Below are positions 37,011 to 48,376 of a stretch of 64,000 nt of DNA, in pieces; within the stretch, counting starts at the first letter, position 1, and every line of letters begins with the position of its first letter. Position numbers and translations under genes: made by a program. The DNA is from Telmatospirillum siberiense (GTDB taxonomy: Bacteria > Pseudomonadota > Alphaproteobacteria > Rhodospirillales > Magnetospirillaceae). Below the pieces are notes generated by a model. That model did no database searches and was not told the DNA's origin. It saw only the letters and a list, made by a program, of their open reading frames with translations. The stretch covers positions 1-64,000 of the forward strand of contig NZ_PIUM01000006.1 in assembly GCF_002845745.1 (NCBI RefSeq). The letters run 5' to 3'.

Positions 37011-38342
37011 ATGTCCAAATATCCGCTTATCCCCGCCGCGCTCGCCGCCGGCAGCCTGATTTTCGGCGCCAATGCTTTCGCTCAAACGACGGACGCCAAT
37101 CGTAGCCCGGGGCAGGTCCTCTTCGACAATGGCGTCAGTCTCAGCGTCAATTACACTGGCGAGGCGGCCACCAACCCGAGCGGCGGCATCCGGCAGAGCA
37201 CGGATTACGCCGGACAGATCTATTTCGGCGCGGATTTCGATTTCGCCAAGATCGCCGGCCTCGACGGCACCTCGGCCCATGTCGCGATGACGCAGCGCCA
37301 CGGCCGCAATCTCGCCTCCGATGCCATCGGTAACAACACCTCGGTCCAGGAAATCTACGGCACCCAGAATCTTCATCTGGCCGAACTTACCGTCGAGCAG
37401 AAGCTTTTCGACGGGCGGCTCGACGTCACGGCCGGCCGTACGGTGGCGAACGTCGCCTTTCTGAATTCGCCGATCTATTGCAATTTCCAATCGAACTCCA
37501 CCTGCGGCAATCCGACCTTCATCTTCAAGGACAGCAACTTCACCTATTTTCCGGCAAGCAGTTGGGGCGGCGACGCGAAGGCTCTCCTGACCGATAAGAT
37601 CTACCTGCACGCCGGGGCTTATGAGGTCAATCCGCACGACAAGACCTCGGCCACCCATGGTTTCGATTTCGGGACCGACAATGCGACGGGAACGACGATA
37701 CCGTTCGAACTCGGCTATGAGACGAGTTTCGCCAATGATTCTCTGCCGCGCCACTATCAGATCGGCGGTTGGTATGACGATTCCGATTATGCGGATCCGC
37801 TGCTCGACGCCGCCGGCAATACCGCGCTTCTCAGCGGAAAACCCTATGCGACGAATCATGGACGGTCGGGGGGCTTCTTCCGTTTCGATCAGATGATCTG
37901 GCGCCCCGATTCGGCGTCGAAGCGCGGGTTGACGCTGTTCGGCATCGTGATGACGCGGGTTTCCGGGCGCGTGTCGGAGGAGCGTTTCTATGAACTGGGC
38001 CTGCTCCAGACGGGGACCTTCGCCGGCCGCGACGAGGATACTTTGGGCTTCATGGTCAATGACCAGCAATTCAGCGATTCGACCCTGGCCGGAATCAGGG
38101 CCGCCCGGCAATCCGCCGGTGGCAGCGGTTCAATTCCCAAGCATGAGGTGATGATGGAGTTGGCCTATGGCGCGCAAGTAACCTCCGCCATCAGGTTTTC
38201 GCCCAACCTGCAATATATCATCAATCCGGATCAGACGGCCGAGCCCTTCCGGACCAAGAACATTCCGGATGCCTTTGTCGTGGGCTTCAAATTCACCGTC
38301 GACTTGGCGAAAATCGCCGGTCTCGCCCCGCCGTCGTTTTAA
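37011..38342 (+). CDS. OprB-type carbohydrate-selective porin
   Basis: A 443-residue outer-membrane protein. The signal peptide ends at ANAFA (about residue 24). The mature chain alternates short amphipathic strands and ends in the aromatic TVDLAKIAGLAPPSF, a beta-barrel C-terminus. OprB-like marks: DYAGQIYFGADFDFAKIAGL, a Cys pair in YCNFQSNSTCGNP, ELGYETSFANDSLPRHYQIGGWYDDS, NLQYIINPDQT. It should let sugars cross the outer membrane. GGAGAAAAGAA precedes ATG 37011; the frame open upstream to 36888 is not used. It is the last gene of the collinear fru cluster, 189 bases after the epimerase-like gene. Confidence 0.88.
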   Translation: MSKYPLIPAALAAGSLIFGANAFAQTTDANRSPGQVLFDNGVSLSVNYTGEAATNPSGGIRQSTDYAGQIYFGADFDFAKIAGLDGTSAHVAMTQRHGRNLASDAIGNNTSVQEIYGTQNLHLAELTVEQKLFDGRLDVTAGRTVANVAFLNSPIYCNFQSNSTCGNPTFIFKDSNFTYFPASSWGGDAKALLTDKIYLHAGAYEVNPHDKTSATHGFDFGTDNATGTTIPFELGYETSFANDSLPRHYQIGGWYDDSDYADPLLDAAGNTALLSGKPYATNHGRSGGFFRFDQMIWRPDSASKRGLTLFGIVMTRVSGRVSEERFYELGLLQTGTFAGRDEDTLGFMVNDQQFSDSTLAGIRAARQSAGGSGSIPKHEVMMELAYGAQVTSAIRFSPNLQYIINPDQTAEPFRTKNIPDAFVVGFKFTVDLAKIAGLAPPSF

Positions 38343-38355
38343 CGCGCCGGGACCA

Positions 38356-38742
38356 TCACCGGACCCGCCGCTTGTCGAGTGGAACCGTCGGGCGGCGGAC
38401 CAGGTGAGAGCGCACCGAGCGGTGCGGACGGCCTCGGCCGGTGCGATTGAGCAGGAAAGCCAGAAGCAGGGGAGGGGCCAGGATCAGCGTCGTCTTTTTC
38501 ACCCAGACAAGGAAGCTCTCGCGCCCTTTGGCGATGATGATCGCCTCCTTGCAATCGTAGCGCTGCTGGAAGGAGCCGCCACAGCCCTTCATCCGCGCCT
38601 CCACCTCGGTGGCATGAAAGCCATAGTCCTCAGGGTCGACGTCAAGGAATTCCTGGTAGAAAGTCACGGAAATCCAGATGACGCTGGCGACGATGGCTGT
38701 CGATTTGAGCACCGTGCGCGTATTCAGTGTCTGCGCGGCCAT
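38356..38742 (-). CDS. small two-helix membrane protein
   Basis: A 128-residue protein of unknown function with two membrane segments: residues about 12-30 (STAIVASVIWISVTFYQEFL) and 83-98 (TTLILAPPLLLAFLLN). The loop between contains MKGCGGSFQQRYDCKEAIIIAKG, with two Cys that could form a disulfide if the loop is periplasmic. The C-terminus is Arg-rich. ATG 38742 with GGGGATGGATCA upstream is preferred over a start at 38781. It converges on the porin gene. Confidence 0.6.
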   Translation of the reverse strand: MAAQTLNTRTVLKSTAIVASVIWISVTFYQEFLDVDPEDYGFHATEVEARMKGCGGSFQQRYDCKEAIIIAKGRESFLVWVKKTTLILAPPLLLAFLLNRTGRGRPHRSVRSHLVRRPTVPLDKRRVR

Positions 38743-39096
38743 TGATCCATCCCCGGTACGGATCCCAAACTCGCGCGACACAATGTCGGCGCGCGTCGGC
38801 TCAGAGATAAATCTACCATAAAGATAAGAACTTGGGGCGGAATAACCACCCCGATCCCTCCTGGCCCGAGACCGCCGGAAGTGGAGCGGGGGCGTTATCT
38901 GAAGCCTTGTGTTTCGGAGCGACTATTTCGCTCCGAAACACAAGGGAAGAGCCGACATGGGCATCACCTTTCAGTCACCGTCGGAACGAGAAACTTCGCC
39001 GAAACGGCGATGGACACTTTGCTCGGACTGGCAATCGACCGCTCTTCGGCGTATATCGAGGACTTTCCCTCATCGATTGCCACCCGAGGAAGAGCG
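38743..39096. promoter_or_regulatory. DAHP synthase leader with 18-bp perfect hairpin
   Basis: 354 bases between divergent genes. 38905-38922 pairs perfectly with 38928-38945 around the loop CTATT; the stem contains TGTTTCGGAGCGA. There is no T-run, so it is not a simple terminator. It lies about 150 bases upstream of the DAHP synthase start and may be an mRNA leader structure or a dispersed repeat. An in-frame ATG at 39010 could extend the enzyme by 29 residues. Confidence 0.5.
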
Positions 39097-40470
39097 ATGG
39101 CCGAGAAATGGACCCCCGACAGTTGGCGGACGAAGCCGATCCAGCAGGCTCCCGACTACCCCGATGCTGCGAAACTGACCGCGGTTGAAGGGCAGTTGCG
39201 CAATTTTCCGCCGCTGGTTTTTGCCGGGGAAGCGCGCCGGCTCAAGGATCATCTGGCCAAGGCCGCCGAGGGCAAGGCCTTCGTGCTGCAGGGTGGCGAT
39301 TGCGCCGAGAGCTTCGCCGAATTCCATCCGAACAACATCCGCGACACCTTCCGGGTGTTGCTGCAGATGGCCGTGGTTCTGACCTTCGGCGCCGCCTCTC
39401 CGGTGGTCAAGATCGGCCGCTTGGCCGGTCAGTTCGCCAAACCGCGCTCGGCCTCCACCGAGACGATCGACGGCGTGACCTTGCCGTCCTATCGCGGCGA
39501 CATGATCAACGGCATGGATTTCACCGCGGAAGCCCGCGAGGCCGATCCCGACCGGCTGGTGCATGTCTATAACCAGTCGGCCTCCACCTTGAACCTGCTC
39601 AGGGCCTTCGCCCAGGGCGGCTATGCCGATCTGCACAAGGTGCATCAGTGGAATCTGGGCTTCGTCGCCGGCGCGTCCGGCGCCCGCTACGCCGATTTGT
39701 GCGCCCGCCTCGACGAAACCCTCGCCTTCATGGAGGCCTGCGGGCTGACCTCGGAAGCGACGCCGCAGATCCGCGAGACCGATTTCTTCACCTCGCACGA
39801 GGCGTTGATTCTTCCCTATGAGCAGGCCTTGACCCGCGTCGATTCGACGACCGGCGACTGGTACGACTGTTCCGCCCATATGCTGTGGATCGGCGATCGG
39901 ACCCGCCAGCCCGACGGCGCCCATGTCGATTTCATGCGCGGTGTCGGCAATCCCATCGGCTGCAAGGCCGGGCCGACGACGGCGCCCGACGATCTGCTGC
40001 GCCTGATCGACATCCTCAACCCGAACAACGAGCCCGGCCGTTTGACGGTCATCACCCGGATGGGCGCGGATCAGGTTGAGGGCAAGCTGCCGCCCCTTCT
40101 GCGCGCGGTGAAGCGGGAAGGCCGCAAGGTGGTCTGGCTATGCGATCCGATGCATGCCAACACGGTCAAGATGGGCGATTACAAGACCCGCTCCTTCGAC
40201 CGCATCCTGGCCGAAGTGAAGGCCTTCTTCGCGGCGCATCGGGCCGAGGGAACCTATTCCGGCGGTGTGCATTTCGAAATGACCGGCCAGGACGTGACCG
40301 AATGCGTGGGCGGCACCCAGGCGATCACCGAGGCGCGCCTGGGCGATCGTTACCATACCCATTGTGATCCGCGGCTTAACGCCACCCAAGCCCTGGAACT
40401 GGCATTCCTCATCGCCGAGTCGTTGAAGGACGCCAGGGCCGAGGCCCGAAAGCTCGCGCAAGCATCATGA
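39097..40470 (+). CDS. class II DAHP synthase
   Basis: A 457-residue enzyme for the first step of the shikimate pathway (PEP + erythrose-4-phosphate). Class II (plant/AroA-II type) is shown by [30 protein letters not shown] (metal Cys), [42 protein letters not shown] and the C-terminal [19 protein letters not shown] 39097 follows AGGAAGAG. The next gene overlaps it by ATGA. Aromatic regulation of class II enzymes usually involves N-terminal and inter-helix elements; nothing definite on that is visible here. Confidence 0.96.
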   Translation: MAEKWTPDSWRTKPIQQAPDYPDAAKLTAVEGQLRNFPPLVFAGEARRLKDHLAKAAEGKAFVLQGGDCAESFAEFHPNNIRDTFRVLLQMAVVLTFGAASPVVKIGRLAGQFAKPRSASTETIDGVTLPSYRGDMINGMDFTAEAREADPDRLVHVYNQSASTLNLLRAFAQGGYADLHKVHQWNLGFVAGASGARYADLCARLDETLAFMEACGLTSEATPQIRETDFFTSHEALILPYEQALTRVDSTTGDWYDCSAHMLWIGDRTRQPDGAHVDFMRGVGNPIGCKAGPTTAPDDLLRLIDILNPNNEPGRLTVITRMGADQVEGKLPPLLRAVKREGRKVVWLCDPMHANTVKMGDYKTRSFDRILAEVKAFFAAHRAEGTYSGGVHFEMTGQDVTECVGGTQAITEARLGDRYHTHCDPRLNATQALELAFLIAESLKDARAEARKLAQAS

Positions 40471-41630
40471 GTGAAGCCATGGCCCAGGATGTCAAAACGC
40501 GGTCCTCGTCGCGAATAGGCGACATTCCGGGCCAGACCGACCACTATTTCCTGTGCACGAAGGAAATCGTCGGGCGTTACGGGGACTGCGAGGTCACCTA
40601 TGCGGTGTTCCTGCGCCGTCCGGTGCTGTCGACGCCGCGTCTGGCCGTCGAATGGCTGGAGCGGGTGGCGGAGGAACGCGGCACCCGTTTCAAGATCGAG
40701 CTCAACTACCGGGAAGGCGATTGGGTCGGTGCCGGCGAACCTTTGATGTTCATCACAGGCTCCTTCTATCATCTGGTCGATCTCGAGACGCTTTATCTTC
40801 AAAAGCTCGGGGCCGCCTGCGTCGCCGCCTACAACGCCTACACCATGTGCATCGATCTGCCGCATGTGGCTTTCCTGGCCATGGATGCCCGGCACTGCGC
40901 CGGAGCCGAGATGGCCGAGTTGATGGCCTATGCCGCGTCGGTCGGCTCGGACGCGGCGCGTCGGGCCAACAATGCCAAAGGCTTCGTCGGCAACGCCACG
41001 GCGGCCACCGCCCATTATTTCGGGCAGCCGGACGGACGGGGAACCATGCCGCATGCCCTGGTCGGCTATGCCGGTTCGACGCTGCGCGCCGCGGAAATGT
41101 TCTACGAGACCTTTCCCAATGATGATCTGGTCGTCCTCGTCGATTATTTCGGTCAGGAAGTCACGGATTCCCTCGAAGTTTGCCGCCGGTTTTCCGAACT
41201 GGCGCGGGCCGGGCGCATCGGCCTGCGTCTCGATACCCATGGCGGGCGGTTCCTCGAAGGGCTCGATCCGCAGATTTCCTATGCCGTTCTCGAACGCCAC
41301 TCGCCGAAATCGATCCGCGGTTATCGGACCGACGCCGAACTGCGCCATCTGGTCGGCACCGGGGTATCCGCCGCCGCCGTCTGGCATATGCGCGAACAGT
41401 TGAACCAGAACGGTTTCGACAAGGTCAGGATCCTCGCGTCATCCGGCTTCACTCCGGCCAAATGCAAGGTGATGGCTTTTTCCCATGCGCCGATCGACGT
41501 CATCGGCACCGGATCGTTCCTGCCCGACAGTTGGGGGGAAACTTACGCCACCGCCGATATCGTCGCCTATGATGGCGTGCCCAGGGTGAAAATCGGCCGT
41601 GAATTCCTTTTGCGGCGTGAGGCGGAGTAA
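40467..41630 (+). CDS. nicotinate phosphoribosyltransferase family protein
   Basis: A 387-residue protein of the nicotinate/quinolinate phosphoribosyltransferase superfamily, which forms nicotinate mononucleotide for NAD salvage. Family pieces: [73 protein letters not shown] (substrate loop) and [12 protein letters not shown] near the end. It is shorter than E. coli PncB and belongs to the compact archaeal/alphaproteobacterial group. ATG overlaps the DAHP synthase stop, so the two are coupled, an unusual pairing of aromatic and NAD pathways. Confidence 0.85.
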   Translation: MSEAMAQDVKTRSSSRIGDIPGQTDHYFLCTKEIVGRYGDCEVTYAVFLRRPVLSTPRLAVEWLERVAEERGTRFKIELNYREGDWVGAGEPLMFITGSFYHLVDLETLYLQKLGAACVAAYNAYTMCIDLPHVAFLAMDARHCAGAEMAELMAYAASVGSDAARRANNAKGFVGNATAATAHYFGQPDGRGTMPHALVGYAGSTLRAAEMFYETFPNDDLVVLVDYFGQEVTDSLEVCRRFSELARAGRIGLRLDTHGGRFLEGLDPQISYAVLERHSPKSIRGYRTDAELRHLVGTGVSAAAVWHMREQLNQNGFDKVRILASSGFTPAKCKVMAFSHAPIDVIGTGSFLPDSWGETYATADIVAYDGVPRVKIGREFLLRREAE

Positions 41631-41733
41631 GGGGGCCCATGGTTTTTATGGTGGGATGTCTTGCCCGCTGCCGGGGTTAAGAGATAGCCTGGAGGCCAAT
41701 TGGGCTCAGGCAGTAAGCAAGAGGGATCGCTCT

Positions 41734-42720
41734 ATGGACTTGAAAACGAAGTATCTCGGCCTTGAACTGAACAATCCCCTGATCGTATCGGCCTGTACCC
41801 TTGGGCACAGTGTCGACAACATCCGCAAGCTCGAAGACAACGGTGCCGCCGCCGTCGTCCTGCCGTCGATTTTCCAGGAGGAAATCGAGGGGCATATCGA
41901 GGACATCGAAAGCATCCTGGCGGAAAGCGGTGCCGAGGCGACGACCTATCTGCCGCCTTCCATCGCCGATTCGTCGGGTCCCCAGAATTATCTGGATCTG
42001 ATCAGGAAAGCCCGGGCCGCCGTTGATATTCCGGTGATCGCCAGCCTGAACGGCACCAGCCTCACCGGCTGGACCGACTATGCGGCGCAACTGGAAGAGG
42101 CCGGCGCCAACGCCATCGAACTCAACGTCTATTTCCTGCCGACCGATCTGTCCCTGACCGGTCAGCAGGTCGAGCAGCGTTATGTGGAAATCCTGAAGGC
42201 GGTCAAGAAGGCCGTGAAGATCCCGGTTTCCATGAAGCTGAGCCCCTATTTCAGTTCGCTCGGCCATATGGTGCGCCAACTCGACGCGGCGGGCGCCGAC
42301 GGTTTCGTGCTGTTCAACCGCTTCTATCAGCCCGACATCGATCTGGAGGAGCTGACCCTGCAGCGCGATCTTAATCTCAGCCATCGCGGCGAGATCCGCC
42401 TTCCGCTTCTGTGGCTGGGTGCCCTGCACGGCCATGTCAAGGGTTCGCTGGCCGCCAGTTCCGGCGTGCAGACCGCCAAGGAGGTGGTTAAGTATCTGTT
42501 CGTCGGTGCCGATGCGGTGATGACGGCTTCCGCCCTGATCCGTCATGGCGTCGGCTATATGAAGACCCTGCTCGACGGGCTGAAGCTCGAACTGGAGCAG
42601 CGGGAAATCGAGTCGGTCTCGCGCATTCGCGGCAAGATGAGCCGTCACGCCGTCGCCGATCCGACCGCCTTCGATCGCGCCAATTACATCAAGATCCTGC
42701 AAGGCGCGCCGCGCGGTTGA
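41734..42720 (+). CDS. dihydroorotate dehydrogenase-like flavoprotein
   Basis: A 328-residue TIM-barrel FMN protein in the dihydroorotate dehydrogenase superfamily. It has the N-terminal KYLGLELNNPLIVSACTLG, AIELNVYFLP, VSMKLSPYFSS and SGVQTAKEVVKYLFVGADAVM (FMN phosphate). The pyrimidine-specific active-site loop of PyrD is not obvious, and the family is usually annotated only as dihydroorotate dehydrogenase-like. The true reaction is unknown. ATG 41734 with GAGGG upstream is preferred over the longer frame from 41599. A GC-rich hairpin follows. Confidence 0.85.
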   Translation: MDLKTKYLGLELNNPLIVSACTLGHSVDNIRKLEDNGAAAVVLPSIFQEEIEGHIEDIESILAESGAEATTYLPPSIADSSGPQNYLDLIRKARAAVDIPVIASLNGTSLTGWTDYAAQLEEAGANAIELNVYFLPTDLSLTGQQVEQRYVEILKAVKKAVKIPVSMKLSPYFSSLGHMVRQLDAAGADGFVLFNRFYQPDIDLEELTLQRDLNLSHRGEIRLPLLWLGALHGHVKGSLAASSGVQTAKEVVKYLFVGADAVMTASALIRHGVGYMKTLLDGLKLELEQREIESVSRIRGKMSRHAVADPTAFDRANYIKILQGAPRG

Positions 42721-42745
42721 GCCGTCTGAGGATGTGATGAAGCCC

Positions 42746-42773
42746 GGAGGGAGCGGCGGGAGCCGCTCCCTCC
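42746..42773 (+). terminator. GC-rich hairpin after the DHOD-like gene
   Basis: GGAGGGAGCGGC (42746-42757), loop GGGA, exact complement (42762-42773). A 12-bp stem 25 bases after the stop codon, with GTCGTTG behind it. A probable terminator, despite the weak T tail. Confidence 0.7.
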
Positions 42774-42828
42774 GTCGTTGACGGAAGGAAATGCGATCCC
42801 TACACTCGCCGACGGAGGGCTACGTTCC

Positions 42829-43053
42829 TTGAATCAAGAGACTATTTCCCTGCCGCGCAGCCGCGCGGCGATAGACAGGCTCGAACAGGCGGTTCACCGT
42901 CTGGAAGGGGTGATGGGCAGGCCGCGGGGCGATTTGTTCGGACATGCCGATCTGTCGACCAGCGCCGGTGATTACGCCGACGAGACGACCCGTGTCGTCG
43001 AATCTCGCCTCGATGCGGTGATTGACCGCCTCAAGACCATTCTCGAGGATTGA
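42829..43053 (+). CDS. DUF4164-like coiled-coil protein upstream of zapA
   Basis: A 74-residue helical protein with two short coiled-coil segments: RSRAAIDRLEQAVHRLEGVM and VESRLDAVIDRLKTILED. Small proteins of this type (DUF4164-like) commonly precede zapA in alphaproteobacteria and may act with it at the division ring; that role is not established. The start is taken as TTG 42829 because GGAGGG lies ten bases upstream; TTG 42778 would lie within the terminator hairpin flank. Three bases separate it from zapA. Confidence 0.65.
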   Translation: MNQETISLPRSRAAIDRLEQAVHRLEGVMGRPRGDLFGHADLSTSAGDYADETTRVVESRLDAVIDRLKTILED

Positions 43054-43056
43054 TCC

Positions 43057-43395
43057 ATGGTTGCGACAGTCAACATCATGGTGGTCGGCCGTACCTATGA
43101 AATCAGTTGCGACGAAGGCCAGGAGGAAGATGTCCGCGCCCTCGCGGCCGAAGTCGATCGCCGCGCCACCGAACTGCTGCGTGCCGTGGGACAGGTGGGC
43201 GACGCCCGTTTGCTGGTCATGGTCGGGCTGATGATGGCCGACGAAATCGCCGAGTTGCGCCGCCGCGACGGCGGTGGCACCCCCGCCCCGATGCTCGCCG
43301 CCACCCAGGATGAGGACGATGCCGCGCTGTCGACCAAGCTCGACGTTTTGGCCCGGCAAATCAACGCCATTGCGGATCGTCTGGAGAAAGCCTAA
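43057..43395 (+). CDS. zapA: cell division protein ZapA
   Basis: A 112-residue FtsZ-associated protein that bundles FtsZ filaments. N-terminal domain: VNIMVVGRTYEISCDEGQEEDV, followed by the helical ARLLVMVGLMMADEIAEL and a C-terminal coiled coil (LSTKLDVLARQINAIADRLEKA). Length and layout are typical. The 6S RNA lies directly downstream, then the formyl-THF cyclo-ligase, the conserved proteobacterial order. Confidence 0.93.
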   Translation: MVATVNIMVVGRTYEISCDEGQEEDVRALAAEVDRRATELLRAVGQVGDARLLVMVGLMMADEIAELRRRDGGGTPAPMLAATQDEDDAALSTKLDVLARQINAIADRLEKA

Positions 43396-43401
43396 GTTTG
43401 T

Positions 43402-43575
43402 GTCGGAGCGGGCGCTGCTTGGTGCGATCGGTAGCATTTTTCCCCGGGGCCAATGTCTTCACTCTAGGGGGCTGTCTCTGTCGAGATCGTGGTCTCGATA
43501 CATGGTCCCCACCTGCAAACGCAGGCCACGGAGGGACTTCATACGCCGGACGGCCGTGGCGGCTCCGCTCCACCT
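43402..43575 (+). ncRNA. ssrS: 6S RNA
   Basis: Non-coding, placed between zapA and the 5-formyl-THF cyclo-ligase gene, the classic 6S RNA location. The closing stem pairs GGAGCGG (43405-43411) with CCGCTCC (43565-43571), giving a ~170-base rod. Internal stems include TCGAGA/TCTCGA around GATCGTGGTC and CTGC/GCAG near 43508-43522. 6S RNA mimics an open promoter and binds sigma-70 RNA polymerase in stationary phase. Exact ends are estimated from the pairing. Confidence 0.75.
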
Positions 43576-43608
43576 TTCCATTTCTCCGGATTGTTCCATC
43601 CTTCGCTG

Positions 43609-44202
43609 ATGACCCTTTCGCCTCCGTCCGCCTCGGGCGGCAAAGCAGATTTGCGCCGCCGGGCGGCTGCAATCCGCCGCGAGGCCCATGATCGTCTCGC
43701 CGCGACGGCCGGAACCGGTATTGCCGCGGTTTTCCTGGCCGGCGTCCCCTGGAATCCGGAATGCGCGGTCGCTGGTTATTGGCCGATGGCCGGGGAGGCG
43801 GACGTCCGTCCGCTGCTGGAGGCGTTAGCCGCGCGCGGTTGCCGTGTCGGCTTGCCGGTGGTGGAGAGCAAGGGGCGCCCACTGGCCTTTCGTCTTTGGC
43901 AGCCCGGCATGGCGTTGGAGGCCGGCCCACATGGCACCGCCCATCCGCCGACGGACGTGCCCGTCATGGAACCCGATCTGCTGCTGGTGCCGATGCTGGC
44001 CTTCGATCGCAGGGGCCGCCGCCTGGGGTATGGTGGCGGCTATTACGACCGCACCCTCGCCTTGCTTCGCGGAAAGCGGACGGTCACCGCCGTCGGTATC
44101 GCCTACGCGGCCCAGGAAATGCCCGTTCTGCCCGACGAACCGCACGACCAGCGGCTCGACTGGGTGGTTACTGAAACCGCTGCGCTGGAGGCGCTGTCAT
44201 GA
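43609..44202 (+). CDS. 5-formyltetrahydrofolate cyclo-ligase
   Basis: A 197-residue ATP-dependent enzyme making 5,10-methenyl-THF from 5-formyl-THF. It has the N-terminal LRRRAAAIRREA, VAGYWPMAGEADVRPLLEAL, and the ATP/phosphate motif LLLVPMLAFDRRGRRLGYGGGYYDRTL, followed by GIAYAAQE. A longer frame from 43489 runs into the 6S RNA and is rejected; ATG 43609 gives the family length, although its ribosome site is weak. Its TGA overlaps the next ATG. Confidence 0.92.
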   Translation: MTLSPPSASGGKADLRRRAAAIRREAHDRLAATAGTGIAAVFLAGVPWNPECAVAGYWPMAGEADVRPLLEALAARGCRVGLPVVESKGRPLAFRLWQPGMALEAGPHGTAHPPTDVPVMEPDLLLVPMLAFDRRGRRLGYGGGYYDRTLALLRGKRTVTAVGIAYAAQEMPVLPDEPHDQRLDWVVTETAALEALS

Positions 44203-45014
44203 AACTTTTGTTCTGCGGCGATGTGTTGGGCCGTTCGGGCCGCGACGCCATCGCAGAGCATGTTCCCCTGTTGCGTCAACGGCTGGGGCTCGACTTCGTC
44301 GTCGTCAACGGCGAGAACGCCGCGCATGGATTTGGTATTACCCCGAAAATCTGCGAAGAGTTCTTCGACGTCGGGGTCGACTGTATCACCCTGGGCAACC
44401 ACAGTTGGGATCAGCGCGAGATCATGCCCTATCTGGACAGCGAGCCGCGGGTTCTGCGCCCCCGCAACTATCCGGCCGGAACGCCTGGGAAGGGGGCCGG
44501 CATCTATCCGGCGCCTCGCGGCAGGAAGGTGATGGTTGTCCAGGTGATGGGCCGGCTGTTCATGGATGCGCTCGACGATCCCTTCGCCGCCGTCGAGGCG
44601 GAGATGGCCCGTCAGCGTCTGGGTGTCACCGTGCATGCGGTCATCGTCGACGTTCATGGCGAGGCCTCCAGCGAAAAGATGGCCCTGGGCCATTATCTCG
44701 ATGGCCGGGCCTCGCTGGTCGTCGGAAGTCACAGCCACATTCCGACGGCGGACGCGCAGATCTTTCCCAAGGGAACGGCCTATCAGACGGATGCCGGGAT
44801 GTGCGGAGACTACGATTCCGTGATCGGCATGAAGAAAGAGGCTGCGACCTTCCGTCTGGTCCGCAAACTGCCGGGCGAGCGGTTGAGCCCGGCCGAGGGG
44901 CCCGGTACGCTTTGCGCGGTCTTCGTTGAAACCGATGATGCGACCGGTCTGGCTAAGAGGGTGGAGCCGGTCCGCCTCGGCGGCCGGTTGGCTCAGGCCA
45001 TGCCCGTGGTGTAG
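44199..45014 (+). CDS. ymdB: YmdB-type metallophosphoesterase (TIGR00282)
   Basis: A 271-residue di-metal phosphodiesterase family protein. Metal motifs: FCGDVLGRSGRDA, VVNGENAAHGFGI, TLGNHSWD, VDVHGEASSEK, and VGSHSHIPTADAQI with TAYQTDAGMCGDYDS. In Bacillus, YmdB cleaves 2',3'-cyclic phosphates and influences RNA turnover and biofilm choice; the role in alphaproteobacteria is not defined. ATG overlaps the cyclo-ligase stop. The gene ends at a strong bidirectional terminator facing rne. Confidence 0.92.
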   Translation: MKLLFCGDVLGRSGRDAIAEHVPLLRQRLGLDFVVVNGENAAHGFGITPKICEEFFDVGVDCITLGNHSWDQREIMPYLDSEPRVLRPRNYPAGTPGKGAGIYPAPRGRKVMVVQVMGRLFMDALDDPFAAVEAEMARQRLGVTVHAVIVDVHGEASSEKMALGHYLDGRASLVVGSHSHIPTADAQIFPKGTAYQTDAGMCGDYDSVIGMKKEAATFRLVRKLPGERLSPAEGPGTLCAVFVETDDATGLAKRVEPVRLGGRLAQAMPVV

Positions 45015-45048
45015 CCTCTCCCGCTCTTCCGGCTTCCACCCATAAACA

Positions 45049-45077
45049 AACACCCCCGGGGATGACCCGGGGGTGTT
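45049..45077. terminator. bidirectional terminator between ymdB and rne
   Basis: AACACCCCCGGG (45049-45060), loop GATGA, exact complement (45066-45077). It lies between two convergent genes, 34 bases after ymdB and 36 bases after rne, with short T-rich flanks on both strands. Confidence 0.88.
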
Positions 45078-45113
45078 GTCGTTAAAAAGGCGTTTCCGCC
45101 TGTTCCATGCGGA

Positions 45114-47789
<2,676 letters not shown>

Positions 47790-48376
47790 TAAACTCAAAG
47801 CTCCAAGACGCTGTCGCGGGCGCAGTGGGCGCCATCACGCAGCAAAGGGATCCGACAAAGCCTGCGGCGCCTGCGGTTTCCTGATTCTGCGTCTTGGTCG
47901 TGTGAGTGACGAAGTGCATGGAGGAAGGAATCCTGGCGGGCTGCACGCCCGGCGTTGAAAACTGTACAAACGAACCCGATCGGCAGATAACTCCGACTTG
48001 GTCCGGCGACCCCGGTTGGCGGCGACCGCCAAGTAAAGCGGTGCACGCTTCCGGACTCACCTCTCCCGTAGGAGGGGACCCGACCACGAGTTTCGTCCCG
48101 ACACCATACCCGCAGCACCTTGTTCCGGCAATGATCTTCTTCCCGTTCCAAGGTGGCTGGCCGGACAGGACAACCCTTTTGGATAAAAGGTTTTTGCCTC
48201 CCGATGCGGGTTGCACCAAGCGGCCGGGATGCGCGTCGGGCGTTCAACCTGTGCAAATTCAGATCTTCTTTACCGAAATGGATAGAAGATCAATCGGAAT
48301 CAAGGGGTTTGGCATTGAACCGGAAGAATCGTTTCGGCTATATGAGTGGCGCCTTTAGTTGAGGGATAATGTATCG
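47790..48376. promoter_or_regulatory. rne/amiC divergent regulatory region
   Basis: 587 bases without a supported gene. The part next to rne should include a long 5' UTR, the site of RNase E autoregulation in enterobacteria; no specific hairpin is claimed. Next to amiC, TTGAAC (48315-48320), an 18-base spacer and TATATG (48339-48344) form a possible sigma-70 promoter, 33 bases before the amiC ATG. Confidence 0.45.

Noticed and set aside
43489-43608. Upstream start for the formyl-THF cyclo-ligase
   Set aside because: The added 40 residues are encoded by the 6S RNA and do not resemble the family N-terminus.
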